Of a stretch of 64,000 nt of DNA, positions 52,100 through 62,055 are shown in pieces; within the stretch, counting starts at the first letter, position 1, and each line of letters starts with the position of its first letter. Position numbers and translations under genes: made by a program. Source of the DNA: Streptomyces spectabilis (GTDB lineage: Bacteria; Actinomycetota; Actinomycetes; Streptomycetales; Streptomycetaceae); NCBI RefSeq assembly GCF_008704795.1, contig NZ_CP023690.1:7512501-7576500 (forward strand), in the 5' to 3' direction. Below the pieces are notes generated by a model. That model saw only the letters and a list, made by a program, of their open reading frames with translations. It did no database searches and was not told the origin of the DNA.

Positions 52100-53686
52100 T
52101 CAGCTCCGGAAGCCGAGCAGCCCGTGCAGCTCGGCGCCCCGCGCCGCCTTGCCCCCGGGCTGCGCCCGCCGCGGCTTGGGATCCGGCAGCGCCTTGCACA
52201 CCGCGTCGACCTCGCCGCCGCTGCTCGGCACCTCGCCCTTGTCGAGGTACTTCGCCAAGTACCGGTCAAGACAGGCGTTCCCGCTCAGGGTGACGCCGTG
52301 GTTGCCGCCGCCCCACTCCACCACGAGGCGCGAGCGGCGCAGCTCGCGGTGCATCCTGACCGCGCCCTCGTAGGGGGTCGCCGCGTCGTCCGTCGCCTGG
52401 AAGAGCAGCACCGGCGGCAGCGCGGAGTTGCGGACGTCCGTCGGGCGCAGACCGGCGGTCGGCCAGAACGCGCACGGCGCGTTGTACCAGACGTTGTTCC
52501 AGGTCATGAAGGGCGCCTTCGCGTACACCGCCCAGTTGTCCTCGCGCCACCGGTCCCAGTCGCGGGGCCACGCCGCGTCCCGGCACTGCACGGCCGCGTA
52601 CACCGAGTAGCCGTTGTCGCCCGCCGCGTCCACGGCGCCCAGGCTCTCGTACGCCTTCACCAGCGGCCCGGTGCGGTGCTGGTTCGCGTAGGCGGCGAAC
52701 GCCTCGGCGAGCAGCGGCCAGTAGCCGTTGTAGTAGCCGCCCGGCAGGTAGGTGTCCTCCAGCTCGGCGGGGCCGACCTTCCTGCCCGCGGGCTTCTTGG
52801 CGACGGCGGCGCGCAGGGCGTACCACTTCGCCTCGATCTTCGCGGGGTCCTTGCCGAGCTTGTACGCCGCGTGGTGCTTGGCCACCCACGCGAAGAACGC
52901 CTTGTGGCGGGCGTCGAACGCGAAGTCCTGGGCGAGGTTGGCCTCGTACCAGACGGCCGCCGGATCGACCACGGAGTCGAGCACCATGCGGCGCACACGG
53001 TCGGGGAAGAGCCGGGCGTAGACGGCGCCCAGATAGGTGCCGTACGAGTACGCGAAGTAGTTGACCTTCCGGGCGCCGAGCGCCGCCCGGATCGCGTCGA
53101 TGTCCTTGGCGGCGCTGACGGTGTCGATGTACGGCAGCACGTGCGCGTACTTCTTGGCGCACGCCTTGGCGAACGCCTGCACGCGGTGCAGGTTCGCGCT
53201 CTCCAGGGCGGGCGTCGTGGGCACCGAGTCGGGCCGGACCGGGGCGGCGTGCCCGGGGCGGCAGGTGAGGGCGGGGGTGCTGCGGCCGACGCCGCGCGGG
53301 TCGAAGCCGATGACGTCGTACTGTGCGGCGACCTTCTTGGGCAGGGACGCGGCGACCGCTCCGGCCATCGTCAGGCCGCTGCCGCCGGGGCCGCCGGGGT
53401 TGACCAGGAGGGGCCCCTGGTACGTCTTCGCGGTGTGTCGCACGCGGGAGAGGGCGAGCGTGATCTGCTGCCCGTGCCGGCGGTCGTGGTCGAGGGGCAC
53501 CTTCAGGGACGCGCACTCCAGGCGCGGGTGGTCGGGCGTCGCGCACTTCTTCCACACGAGGGTCTTGGGGGTGTGCGGGGTGCGCGGCGCGGTCCGTGAG
53601 TCGGCACCCGCGGCGGAGGGCACCGCCGCGACGAGGCCGGCCACCAGGGCGGCGATGCCGCACAGAGAGACGGCGCTTCTTCTCAT
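52100..53686 (-). CDS. Secreted tripeptidyl aminopeptidase-type alpha/beta hydrolase
   Basis: A 528-residue exported protein with a signal peptide (VSLCGIAALVAGLVAAVPSAAGA). The hydrolase core shows VNPGGPGGSGL (oxyanion region), VIGFDPRGVGRSTP and the nucleophile in YFAYSYGTYLGAVYA. A C-terminal TAP-like domain has LLFQATDDAATPYEGA (Asp) and WGGGNHGVTLSG (His). It resembles Streptomyces SlpD/SlpE/Tap peptidases, which release tripeptides from protein N-termini. The ATG at 53686 follows GGGAGG. Confidence 0.86.
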   Translation of the reverse strand: MRRSAVSLCGIAALVAGLVAAVPSAAGADSRTAPRTPHTPKTLVWKKCATPDHPRLECASLKVPLDHDRRHGQQITLALSRVRHTAKTYQGPLLVNPGGPGGSGLTMAGAVAASLPKKVAAQYDVIGFDPRGVGRSTPALTCRPGHAAPVRPDSVPTTPALESANLHRVQAFAKACAKKYAHVLPYIDTVSAAKDIDAIRAALGARKVNYFAYSYGTYLGAVYARLFPDRVRRMVLDSVVDPAAVWYEANLAQDFAFDARHKAFFAWVAKHHAAYKLGKDPAKIEAKWYALRAAVAKKPAGRKVGPAELEDTYLPGGYYNGYWPLLAEAFAAYANQHRTGPLVKAYESLGAVDAAGDNGYSVYAAVQCRDAAWPRDWDRWREDNWAVYAKAPFMTWNNVWYNAPCAFWPTAGLRPTDVRNSALPPVLLFQATDDAATPYEGAVRMHRELRRSRLVVEWGGGNHGVTLSGNACLDRYLAKYLDKGEVPSSGGEVDAVCKALPDPKPRRAQPGGKAARGAELHGLLGFRS

Positions 53687-53830
53687 GGAGCCTCCCGGGA
53701 CGGAGGGTTCGGGGCCGTGCTGCCCACGACCCCCGCCGCATGGTCCCGGAATCACTGCCCGGAAGAGGCCGTTCTGGAGAGAAATGACCTGAAAGGAGCA
53801 CGGTGTGAACGGGTGCGCCCCGCCCGCCGG

Positions 53831-54877
53831 TCAGAGCAGCGTGAGCTGCGTGGCACCCGGTGCGGACGCGTCCTCCTGGGGCGCCGCCCGCAGTGCGCGG
53901 ATGCGGCGCGCGGCACCCGCGCGCGTGGGGCCGACGCCGAACTCCTCGGCGAGCTCGTGCACCTGGCGGGTGATCCGGCGCTGGTACCACTTGGGCGCGT
54001 AGGCGCCCTCCGCGTACAGGCGCTCGTAGCGCCGCACCAGATGCGGATGGTGGTGACCCAGCCACTCCATGAACCACTCGCGCGCGCCGGGGCGCAGATG
54101 CAGGACCAGCGGGGTCACCGACGCCGCCCCGGCCCCGGCGATCGCCCGCACCGTGGCGCGCAACTGGTCGGGGTGGTCGCCGAGGAAGGGGATCACCGGT
54201 GCCATCAGGACGCCGCAGCCGATGCCGTGCCCGGTGAGCGTGCGCACGACCTCCAGGCGCCGCCCGGGGGCGGGCGTGCCCGGCTCGACCGTGCGCCACA
54301 GGGTCTCGTCGAGGAAGCCCACGGACACCGAGATGCCGACGTCGGTGACGGCGGCGGCCTGCCGCAGCAGGTCCAGGTCGCGCAGGATCAGCGTGCCCTT
54401 GGTGAGGATCGAGAACGGGTTCGCGTGATCGCGCAGGGCCTCGATGATGCCGGGCATCAGCCGGTAGCGGCCCTCCGCGCGCTGGTAGCAGTCGACGTTC
54501 GTGCCCATCGCGATGTGGTCGCCGTGCCAGCGCGGCGAGGCCAGCTGGCGGCGGAGCACGTCGGGCGCGTTCACCTTGACGACGATCTGGCTGTCGAAGC
54601 CGAGCCCGGTGTCGAGGTCCAGATAGCTGTGCGTCTTGCGCGCGAAGCAGTACACGCACGCGTGCGTGCAGCCCCGGTAGGGGTTGACCGTCCACTCGAA
54701 GGGCATGCGGGAGGCCCCGGGCACGCGGTTCACGATCGTTCTGGCCCGGATCTCGTGGAAGGTGATCCCACGGAACTCAGGCGTGTCGAAGGTCCGCGTG
54801 GTCACCGCGTCCGCGCCGAACAGCGCGGCGTCCGCGGTGCCCCGGCGCGGCCCGTCGGACAGGTTCTCCCAGCGCAT
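53831..54877 (-). CDS. Rv2578c-type radical SAM protein
   Basis: A 348-residue radical SAM enzyme. The [4Fe-4S] motif is RGCTHACVYCFARKTH (CxxxCxxC), within a SplB-like core (NAPDVLRRQLASPRWHGDHIAMGTNVDCYQ). A helical C-terminal tail with AEEFGVGPTRAGAARRIRAL follows. The reaction is unknown. The ATG at 54877 follows AGGAGG. A perfect LexA box (54910-54921) lies 33 bp upstream, so it is likely part of the SOS response. Confidence 0.85.
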   Translation of the reverse strand: MRWENLSDGPRRGTADAALFGADAVTTRTFDTPEFRGITFHEIRARTIVNRVPGASRMPFEWTVNPYRGCTHACVYCFARKTHSYLDLDTGLGFDSQIVVKVNAPDVLRRQLASPRWHGDHIAMGTNVDCYQRAEGRYRLMPGIIEALRDHANPFSILTKGTLILRDLDLLRQAAAVTDVGISVSVGFLDETLWRTVEPGTPAPGRRLEVVRTLTGHGIGCGVLMAPVIPFLGDHPDQLRATVRAIAGAGAASVTPLVLHLRPGAREWFMEWLGHHHPHLVRRYERLYAEGAYAPKWYQRRITRQVHELAEEFGVGPTRAGAARRIRALRAAPQEDASAPGATQLTLL

Positions 54878-54909
54878 GACGCCTCCTCGGTAGCACTGGC
54901 CACACAATA

Positions 54910-54921
54910 GAACACATGTTC
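54910..54921 (-). promoter_or_regulatory. LexA (SOS) box
   Basis: GAACACATGTTC matches the GAAC-N4-GTTC consensus of Gram-positive and actinobacterial LexA sites exactly. A -10-like TATTGT follows it on the minus strand, so LexA would sit between -35 and -10 of the radical SAM gene. Confidence 0.7.
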
Positions 54922-55033
54922 CCATGATCGTGCGGACGTCACCCCCGACCTGAGGGGACCCGATTTGGGGCGCCGCCGCACAGGGTGGTTGGGTGACGGT
55001 CGAACCCTTGAGACACCAACTGGAGGAAGTGCC

Positions 55034-55477
55034 ATGGCGCAGGTCGAGGCGACCACGGAGCGGATCATCACGGCGCGGCCGGAGGACGTCTTCGATGCGC
55101 TCGCCGACTACAGCGGCACGCGCGAGAAGGTCCTGTCCGAGCACTTCAGCGAGTACGAGGTGCGCGAGGGCGGCGACGGCGAGGGCACCCTCGTCCACTG
55201 GAAGCTCCAGGCGACCAGCAAGCGCGTCCGCGACTGCCTGCTCGAGGTGAGCGAGCCCACCGACGGCGAGCTGGTCGAGAAGGACCGCAACTCATCCATG
55301 GTCACCACCTGGCGCGTGACCCCCGCGGGCGAGGGCAAGGCGCGCGTGGCCGTCTCCTCGGTGTGGAACGGCGCGGGCGGCATCGGCGGCTTCTTCGAGA
55401 AGACCTTCGCCCCCAAGGGCCTCGCCCGCATCTACGACGCCGTCCTCGACAAGCTCGCCGCCGAGGTCGAGAAGTAG
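55034..55477 (+). CDS. SRPBCC-family protein
   Basis: A 147-residue START-like fold protein: MAQVEATTERIITARPEDVFDALADYSGTREKVLSEHFSEYEVREGG, ending in FAPKGLARIYDAVLDKLAAEVEK. Such proteins bind hydrophobic ligands or act as cyclases; no specific role can be given. The ATG follows GGAGGAAG. It is divergent from the radical SAM gene. Confidence 0.8.
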   Translation: MAQVEATTERIITARPEDVFDALADYSGTREKVLSEHFSEYEVREGGDGEGTLVHWKLQATSKRVRDCLLEVSEPTDGELVEKDRNSSMVTTWRVTPAGEGKARVAVSSVWNGAGGIGGFFEKTFAPKGLARIYDAVLDKLAAEVEK

Positions 55478-55539
55478 ACCTCAGCCGAGGCCGCGCGGGC
55501 GCGGTTGAGGAGCAGTGGCGAGAAATCGCCGCACCCGGC

Positions 55540-55595
55540 ACGGGAGTTGGGGCCGGTGCGACACGGAACCGTGTCGCACCGGCCCCAACTCCCGT
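55540..55595 (+). terminator. 27-bp perfect hairpin after the SRPBCC gene
   Basis: Arms 55540-55566 and 55569-55595 pair perfectly around an AA centre, followed by TTAAG. It is exceptionally long for a terminator. It lies 62 bp after the stop codon, so termination of the plus-strand transcript is the likely role. Confidence 0.7.
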
Positions 55596-55786
55596 TTAAG
55601 CCATCAGGGTTGTTCGCACGCTCACCGATTCGAGTGGTTTCCGGCGCGGGCCGGTGGTGCGCCGTAGGGCTCCCACCGGCGCTTACGTGCGCCGGTGCAC
55701 CTCTCGGTGTGACTCGTCGCGCTTGCTCGCAGTTGTCGCGTAATGCGAGAAATGGGCGGCGCAGGCGTGACTGAGGGGAGCAGCAG
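55596..55786. other. Leader region before the MFS fusion gene
   Basis: 191 bp between the long hairpin and the MFS gene. No gene is seen. GAGGGGAG at about 55773-55780 is the ribosome-binding site. No convincing promoter could be assigned. Confidence 0.3.
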
Positions 55787-58204
55787 GTGGGCGGGACGAC
55801 GCTGGCGATGAGCGCGGAACACGGCGAACGGGCGGACACCCGGGCCCCGGTGGCCGACGCGGCGCAGGAACCACCTCCCCCGGAGGCCTGGGGGCCGCCC
55901 CCGGGGGAGCTCGGCCCCGCCCGGGTGCGCATGGTCTTCTTCGCCCTGATGCTGGCCCTGCTGCTCGCCGCCCTCGAGCAGATGATCGTGGCCACCGCTC
56001 TGCCGAAGATCGTCGGCGAGCTGCACGGCCTGGACCGGATGTCGTGGGCGATCACCGCGTATCTGCTCACGTCCACCGTCGGTCTGCCCATCTACGGCAA
56101 GCTCGGCGACCTCTTCGGGCGCAAGGGCGTCTTCCAGTTCGCGATCGTCGTCTTCGTGCTCGGCTCCGCGCTCGCGGGCTGGTCGCGGACCATGGACCAG
56201 CTCATCGCCTTCCGCGCCCTCCAGGGCGTCGGCGCGGGCGGCCTGATGATCGGCGTCCAGGCGATCATGGCGGACATCGTGCCGCCCCGCGCGCGGGGCC
56301 GCTACATGGGCGTGATCGGGGCCGCCTTCGGGCTCGCGTCCGTCGCGGGCCCGCTGCTCGGCGGATTCTTCACCGACCACGTCTCCTGGCGCTGGTGCTT
56401 CTACTTCAACGTGCCGTTCGGCCTGGTCACCCTGGCCGTCGTCACGCTCGTGCTCAAGCTCCCCAAGCCCGTCGCCCGGGGGCGCCTCGACGTGCTCGGC
56501 GCGCTGCTCCTCACGGCGGCGTCCACCTGCCTGGTGCTCCTGACGAGCTGGGGCGGCACCGAGTACGCGTGGGGCTCGCGCGTCATCCTGGGGCTCGCCG
56601 CGGGAGCCGTGGTGGCGACCGTGCTCTTCCTGGTGGTCGAACGGTTCGCGGCAGAACCGATCATCCCGCTCCGCCTGTTCCGTGATTCCGTCTTCAACAT
56701 CACGGGTCTTGTAGGGCTCGTCGTGGGAATCGCCCTCTTCGGAGCGGCCAGTTATCTGCCGACGTTCCTCCAGATGGTCGACGGCGCGAGCGCCACGGAA
56801 TCCGGGCTCCTCATGCTGCCGATGATGGGCGGCGTCGTCGGCGCCTCGATCGTCGCCGGACAGCTCATCAGCCACACGGGGCGCTACCGGATCTACCCCG
56901 TCCTCGGCGGCGCCCTGTCGGTGATCGGCATGTACTTGCTCTCGCGCCTGGAAGCCGACACGCCCCGGCTGCACTACAGCGTCTGGATGGCCGTCCTCGG
57001 CGCCGGCGTCGGCCTCGTCATGCCCGTGCTGATCCTCGCCGTGCAGAACGCCGTACCGCCCGCCGACCTCGGCACCGCCACCAGCGCCAACAACTACTTC
57101 CGGCAGATCGGCGGCAGCGTCGGCGCCGCCGTGTTCGGCACGCTCTTCGCGAACCGGCTCACCGACGCGCTGGCCGACCGGCTCCCCGAGGCCGCCGGGC
57201 TGCCGGACCCCGAATCGATCACCCCGCAGGTCGTCCACGTGATGCCCGCCCACCTGCGCGAGGGCTACATCCAGGCGTACGCGGACGCGATGCCCCGGAT
57301 CTTCCTCTACCTGGTGCCGGTGCTCGTCCTCGGCCTGCTGTTCGCCTTCTTCCTCAAGGAGACACCCCTGTTGTCCAGTGCCGCGTCCACCAACGCCTCC
57401 CTCGCCGAGCCTCCGGTCATCCCCGAGGCCCGCACCCCGTACGTCGCCGGAGTGCCCGTCTGCGGCACCGTGCAGCACCCGGACGGCACCGTCGTGCCGC
57501 GCGCCGCCCTGACGCTCATCGACGTCGCGGGCCAGCAGATCGGCCGGGGTGCGAGCGGCGACGACGGGCGGTACGCGCTCGCCACCCCCGGGTCCGGCTC
57601 GTTCGTGCTGATCGCGGCGGCGGGCGGGCACCAGCCGCAGGCCGTCACCGTCACCGTGGGCGAGCGGCCCGTGGAGCTCGACGTCGTGCTCGGCGGCGCC
57701 GGACGCCTCGCCGGGACCGTGCGCACCGCCGACGGCACGCCCGTACGGGACGCCGCGGTGACCCTCACCGACGTCCGCGGCGAGGTCGTCGCCACGGCCC
57801 GCAGCGGACGCGAGGGCGGCTATGTGATCACGGAGCTGGTGGCCGGTGAGTACACCCTCGCCGCGAGCGCCCCCGCGTTCAGGCCCGCGGCCCTGCCCGT
57901 CAGCGTGCAGGCCTCCCGGGAGACCCGCCAGGACATCGAGCTGGCCGGCGGTGCCGTGCTGCGCGGCACCGTGCGGGCCGGCGGCGGTCGGCCCGTCGAG
58001 GACGCGCGCGTGACGCTCCTGGACGCCGCGGGCAACGTCGTCGACACGCTCACCACCGGCGTGGACGGCACCTTCCGGTTCATCGACCTGTCGTCCGGCG
58101 AGTACACGGTGATCGCGGCGGGCTATCCGCCGGTCGCCACGGTGCTCCAGGTCGCCGGTGGCGGCCGGACGGAGCGTGACCTGCAACTGGGCCACGAGGA
58201 CTGA
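55787..58204 (+). CDS. MFS (DHA2-type) exporter fused to three carboxypeptidase-regulatory-like repeats
   Basis: An 805-residue protein. Residues ~45-540 form a 14-TM drug:H+ antiporter with [33 protein letters not shown] and [15 protein letters not shown] (motifs D1, A and B). Residues ~553-805 are three beta-sandwich repeats, each of the form GTV...DG.PV.DA.VTL.D..G.V...G.DG.Y, typical of carboxypeptidase-D regulatory-like domains. With N-in and 14 helices, the repeats would be cytoplasmic, which is unusual. The GTG at 55787 follows GAGGGGAG; an ATG at 55808 is possible. The exported substrate is unknown. Confidence 0.85.
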   Translation: MGGTTLAMSAEHGERADTRAPVADAAQEPPPPEAWGPPPGELGPARVRMVFFALMLALLLAALEQMIVATALPKIVGELHGLDRMSWAITAYLLTSTVGLPIYGKLGDLFGRKGVFQFAIVVFVLGSALAGWSRTMDQLIAFRALQGVGAGGLMIGVQAIMADIVPPRARGRYMGVIGAAFGLASVAGPLLGGFFTDHVSWRWCFYFNVPFGLVTLAVVTLVLKLPKPVARGRLDVLGALLLTAASTCLVLLTSWGGTEYAWGSRVILGLAAGAVVATVLFLVVERFAAEPIIPLRLFRDSVFNITGLVGLVVGIALFGAASYLPTFLQMVDGASATESGLLMLPMMGGVVGASIVAGQLISHTGRYRIYPVLGGALSVIGMYLLSRLEADTPRLHYSVWMAVLGAGVGLVMPVLILAVQNAVPPADLGTATSANNYFRQIGGSVGAAVFGTLFANRLTDALADRLPEAAGLPDPESITPQVVHVMPAHLREGYIQAYADAMPRIFLYLVPVLVLGLLFAFFLKETPLLSSAASTNASLAEPPVIPEARTPYVAGVPVCGTVQHPDGTVVPRAALTLIDVAGQQIGRGASGDDGRYALATPGSGSFVLIAAAGGHQPQAVTVTVGERPVELDVVLGGAGRLAGTVRTADGTPVRDAAVTLTDVRGEVVATARSGREGGYVITELVAGEYTLAASAPAFRPAALPVSVQASRETRQDIELAGGAVLRGTVRAGGGRPVEDARVTLLDAAGNVVDTLTTGVDGTFRFIDLSSGEYTVIAAGYPPVATVLQVAGGGRTERDLQLGHED

Positions 58205-58405
58205 GCGGCGCGGGCCCCACCGGCCGGACTCACCGGGGCGGGCGGACTCACCGGACCGACCGGGACGGGCGGACCGCGAGGACCGGACAGTATCGCTCCC
58301 CGCGCGGTCAATTCGCGCAAGGCAGCGCGTGGCAACCCGTCCCGGTCGTACGGTGGTTGAGGGGCGGTGCAGATCTTTGCCGCGCCGTGGGAAGGAGCCT
58401 TGGCC

Positions 58406-60844
58406 ATGGAGCGTGGGACCCCGGAGGGCGGGACCGCGGCGCACAGCGCCGTGTCCGGCCGCATTCCGCTGGCCGTGGTCGTCATCGACGGCGCCGGTCT
58501 CGTCTCGCACTGGAGCGCCGGCGCACGCCGCCTGTTCGGCTACGCCAAGGACGACGCCGTGGGCCACCCGGCGGGCGACCTGCTGCCCGTCTCCGGCGCC
58601 CTGCCGCCGCAGGACGGGACGCGCTACGGCACGTACGACGCCCTGGGGCCCGACCTGGGCAACTCCCTGGACGGGCACATCTCCTACCCGGCCGCGGGCC
58701 GCGCCCGGCTGACGCCGTCGGCGAGCGGCGGCGGACACGGCGAGCGCGTCGACGTCCTGTGGTGGGCCTATCCGCTGGTCGGCCCCGGCCCCGAGCGGAT
58801 GCTCGTGCTCGCCGCGGACGCCGCCCGGCTGGCCCGGGACGACGCCGTGGACCGCGCCCATGTGGAGCGCATAGCCCCGGGGTTCGCGCTGCACACCGAC
58901 TTCCCCGGGGCGGACGATCTCGCGGAGCGGCTCCCGGAGATCCTGCCCAGCATGAGCGTGGCCGAGAGCGCCCGCATCGTGTCGCAGATCCTGGAACTGG
59001 GCTATCCGGTGCTCGAGTTCAGCCAGCACGACCGGGTGCCCGTCACGCCCGACTGGGGCGTGCCGCGCCGGGCCGAGCGCCAGGCGCGCAAGCGGCGTGC
59101 GGCCGAGGCGGCCGCCGCCGGGATCGCGCCCGGCCCGGCCTCCGCCGACGACGTCGAGGACCTGGAGTACGCGGCGGTCCGCGAGCACCTGGAGTTCCTG
59201 AACGAGGTGAGCGCGCGCATCGGCTCCTCCCTCGACCTGTCCCGCACCATCCAGGAGGTCAGCAAGGCCGTCGTGCCGCGCTTCACCGACGTCGCGGGCA
59301 CCTATCTGCGCGAGCAGGTCGTCGCGGGCGAGGGCTTCCCCGAGGGCGTGCCGGACGAGACCACGCTGTGGCACCGCGTCGCCGTGGAGCACACCGACGA
59401 ACCGGGCCGCTGGGACGACGTCGTGCCGGTCGGCGAGTCCATGCCGTTCCCCGCGCACACGCCGTTCTTCCAGTGCATGACGTCGGGCGATCCGGTGCTC
59501 GTGCCGCGCATCACCGAGGAGATGGGCAACGCCATCGCCTCGCAGTTCGAGAAGCGCGACATCCGCCCGCTCATCAACCACCGCTCGATGCTGATCGTGC
59601 CCCTGAAGGCCCGCAATGTGGTACTCGGGTTCATGATCCTGCTGCGCCACCGGGAGCGGCCCGTCTTCACCGACATGGACCGTGTGACCGGCGCCGAACT
59701 GGCCGCCCGCGCGGGCCTCGTGCTGGACAACGCGCGCATGTACACCTACCAGGAGTCGGTCGCCGACACCCTCCAGGACAGCATGCTGCCGCACATCGCG
59801 TCCCGGATGTCCGGCTGCGACATCGCCACCCGCTATCTGCCGGGCACCCTGCTCGGCCGGGTCGGCGGCGACTGGTTCGACTCCGTGAAGCTGCCCGGCG
59901 CGCGGACGGCCCTCGTCGTCGGCGACGTCATGGGCCACGGCCTGAACTCGGCGGCGATGATGGGCCAGTTGCGCACCGCCGTGCAGACGATGGCCGCGCT
60001 CGACCTGCCGCCCGCCCAGCTCCTGCGGAACCTGGACGACCTGGCGCAGCGGCTCGGCGAGCACTATCTGGCGACGTGCCTGTACGCGGTGTACGACCCC
60101 ATCGCGGGCGATCTGCACCTGGCGAACGCGGGCCACATCCCGCCCGTCCTGGTACGCGCCCGCTCCGGCCGCAGCGAACTCCTCGACCTGCCGACCGGGG
60201 CGCCCATAGGAGTCGGCGGCGTGCCGTTCGAGTCCGTCCGGGTCCGCGTCGCGCCCGGCGACCGCCTGCTGATGTGCACCGACGGGCTCGTCGAGGTGCG
60301 CGGCGAGGACATCGGCGTCGGCCTCGCCACGCTCGTCGAGTCCGCGGCCCACCCCGCCGCGTCCATGGACGCCGCCTGCGACACGATCATCCGCGCGCTC
60401 AACACCCGCGGCGGGCGCAAGGACGACGTGGCCCTGCTGATGGCCCGGCTGAACGGCGTCGCCTCCGAGGACGTCGGGCACTGGCGGATCGCGGCGGACC
60501 CCTCCGAGGTCAGCAGGGCCCGCGACCTGGTGCGCCGCCAACTGCGCGCCTGGGGGCTCGACGTCCTGGAGGACGTGGCGACCCTGCTGGTCAGCGAACT
60601 CGTCACCAATTCCGTACGGCACGCGCGCGGCGGCCGCATCGGGCTGCGCCTGGTCCGCTCGGGGCGCGTCCTGTGCGAGGTCGACGACGAGGACCCGTCG
60701 CTGCCGACGCTCCTGAACGCCGGGCCCGGCGACGAGTTCGGGCGCGGCCTCCGCGTCGTCACCCGGCTCGCCAAGGAGTGGGGCACGAGCAGCGGCAGCT
60801 CCGGCAAGACGGTGTGGTTCGAACTGGAGTCGCCGCGCCGTTAG
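58406..60844 (+). CDS. PAS-GAF-SpoIIE phosphatase with C-terminal HATPase (anti-sigma network)
   Basis: An 812-residue signalling protein. Residues ~15-60 form a PAS domain (VVVIDGAGLVSHWSAGARRLFGY). Residues ~265-440 are a GAF domain (FLNEVSARIGSSLDLSRTIQEV). Residues ~465-680 form a PP2C/SpoIIE phosphatase with GGDWFDSV, VVGDVMGHGLNSAAMM and CTDGLVEVRGEDIG (metal Asp residues). Residues ~690-810 are an RsbW-type ATPase with SELVTNSVRHARGG. Such proteins dephosphorylate anti-anti-sigma factors and may bind sigma factors through the ATPase domain. The ATG at 58406 follows AAGGAG by 8 nt. Confidence 0.87.
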   Translation: MERGTPEGGTAAHSAVSGRIPLAVVVIDGAGLVSHWSAGARRLFGYAKDDAVGHPAGDLLPVSGALPPQDGTRYGTYDALGPDLGNSLDGHISYPAAGRARLTPSASGGGHGERVDVLWWAYPLVGPGPERMLVLAADAARLARDDAVDRAHVERIAPGFALHTDFPGADDLAERLPEILPSMSVAESARIVSQILELGYPVLEFSQHDRVPVTPDWGVPRRAERQARKRRAAEAAAAGIAPGPASADDVEDLEYAAVREHLEFLNEVSARIGSSLDLSRTIQEVSKAVVPRFTDVAGTYLREQVVAGEGFPEGVPDETTLWHRVAVEHTDEPGRWDDVVPVGESMPFPAHTPFFQCMTSGDPVLVPRITEEMGNAIASQFEKRDIRPLINHRSMLIVPLKARNVVLGFMILLRHRERPVFTDMDRVTGAELAARAGLVLDNARMYTYQESVADTLQDSMLPHIASRMSGCDIATRYLPGTLLGRVGGDWFDSVKLPGARTALVVGDVMGHGLNSAAMMGQLRTAVQTMAALDLPPAQLLRNLDDLAQRLGEHYLATCLYAVYDPIAGDLHLANAGHIPPVLVRARSGRSELLDLPTGAPIGVGGVPFESVRVRVAPGDRLLMCTDGLVEVRGEDIGVGLATLVESAAHPAASMDAACDTIIRALNTRGGRKDDVALLMARLNGVASEDVGHWRIAADPSEVSRARDLVRRQLRAWGLDVLEDVATLLVSELVTNSVRHARGGRIGLRLVRSGRVLCEVDDEDPSLPTLLNAGPGDEFGRGLRVVTRLAKEWGTSSGSSGKTVWFELESPRR

Positions 60845-60851
60845 GTGGGCG

Positions 60852-60879
60852 CGGGGCGCGCGTCGGCGGCCGCGCCCCG
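60852..60879 (+). terminator. Hairpin after the SpoIIE phosphatase gene
   Basis: A perfect 9-bp stem CGGGGCGCG/CGCGCCCCG with a 10-nt loop, 7 bp past the stop codon. Confidence 0.5.
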
Positions 60880-61041
60880 TCACTCGTGCCGGTACGCGGG
60901 CACACGCCCGGGGAACACGTATCGAAAGCGCCGTGAAGGTGCGCGCGTGTGGCTTGTCGAGCGCCCCCCTGAGCGGTAGACCGATCTTGTCGTCGCTTTC
61001 GGCGGCACCGGTCGCACCGGTCACACCCTGGGGAGCTGGGC

Positions 61042-61797
61042 ATGAGTGTCACGAGTCGGTACCGGGAAGCGTGGGAGGGCTTCTGGAGCGAGGCGCCCGA
61101 GGACGAGGGCACCGTCTTCTGGGACGCCGAGCCCGCCCTGACCGCGGGCCTCCATCTGGCCCTGTTCGAGCCGCACGTGGCCGCGCCCGGCCTGCCGGTC
61201 GTCGACGTGGGCTGCGGCAACGGCACCCAGACCCGCTTCCTCGCCGACCGCTTCCCGCGCGTCCTCGGCCTCGACCTGTCGGCCGCCGCGATCGACCACG
61301 CCCGGCGCTCGGACCCCGCGGGGCAGGCCGAGTACCGGCAGCTCGACGCGGCGGAGAAGAGCACCGTCGAGCAACTGCACGCCGAACTCGGCGACGTGAA
61401 CGTGTACATGAGGGGCGTACTGCACCAGTGCGAGCCCGACGACCGGCAGCCCCTCGCCGACTCCCTCGCGACGCTCGTCGGCGAGCGCGGCCGGGCCTTC
61501 GTCGTCGAGCTGGCCGAGGCGGCGGGGCCGGTCCTGGCTGGCCTGGCCCAGGGCCCGGGCGGCCCACCGCCCAAGCTGGCGCCGGTCTTCGCCCACGGGC
61601 TCACCCCCGGCGAGGTCGCCGACGCGGCCCTCCTCGACCACATCCACGCGGCGGGCCTGACCATCCTCGCCAGCGGTGGACTCCCCCTGTCCACCACCGA
61701 GTTCACCCCCGACGGCACCCGCATCGAGCTCCCGTCCACGTGGCTGGTGGCGGGCCGCACCGACTTGTCCGCAGGCTCCCGTGGTCTGAATCAGTGA
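61042..61797 (+). CDS. Class I SAM-dependent methyltransferase
   Basis: A 251-residue protein with motif I VVDVGCGNGTQTRFLADRFPRVLGLDLS (near residue 53) and AAAIDHARRSDPAGQAEYRQLD. The later NVYMRGVLHQCEPDDRQPLADSLA takes the place of the post-motif. The substrate is unknown. The ATG follows GGGGAG. Confidence 0.82.
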   Translation: MSVTSRYREAWEGFWSEAPEDEGTVFWDAEPALTAGLHLALFEPHVAAPGLPVVDVGCGNGTQTRFLADRFPRVLGLDLSAAAIDHARRSDPAGQAEYRQLDAAEKSTVEQLHAELGDVNVYMRGVLHQCEPDDRQPLADSLATLVGERGRAFVVELAEAAGPVLAGLAQGPGGPPPKLAPVFAHGLTPGEVADAALLDHIHAAGLTILASGGLPLSTTEFTPDGTRIELPSTWLVAGRTDLSAGSRGLNQ

Positions 61798-61997
61798 GGC
61801 TTATCCACAGCCCTGGGACGCGGTCGCCGCGACTACGTACGGTTTCGAGGCGTGGAGGTCCTTTTCACATACGCCTGTGGTCTCGTGCGTAATCTGGGCG
61901 TCTGCCAAGATTGTCCTCCGCTCTATCAGAGATGCTCGCGCCGCAGTAGCCGCTGCGCCGCTGGTATTCTCTGTCGTGGTTTTAGGAAAGAAACGGC

Positions 61998-62040
61998 AGA
62001 AGCCTCGCCAGGGAATACTGGCGAGGCTTCTTGCTTTTTC
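61998..62040. terminator. Bidirectional intrinsic terminator between methyltransferase and immunity gene
   Basis: A perfect 14-bp stem AGAAGCCTCGCCAG/CTGGCGAGGCTTCT with a 6-nt loop. It is followed by TTGCTTTTT on the plus strand; on the minus strand a T-rich GCCGTTTCTTTCC follows. It separates convergent genes. Confidence 0.85.
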
Positions 62041-62055
62041 TCTCCTATTTCAGTT

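Noticed and set aside
55622-61024. A stop-free antisense frame of 1800 codons
   Set aside because: It covers the MFS and SpoIIE genes on the other strand. It is low-complexity Arg/Gly/Asp/Val sequence without domains, a usual effect of GC-rich codon bias.
61850-61995. Possible tRNA or gene remnant in the lower-GC gap before the terminator
   Set aside because: No cloverleaf or conserved frame could be found; it may be remnant DNA of the toxin region but nothing can be supported.
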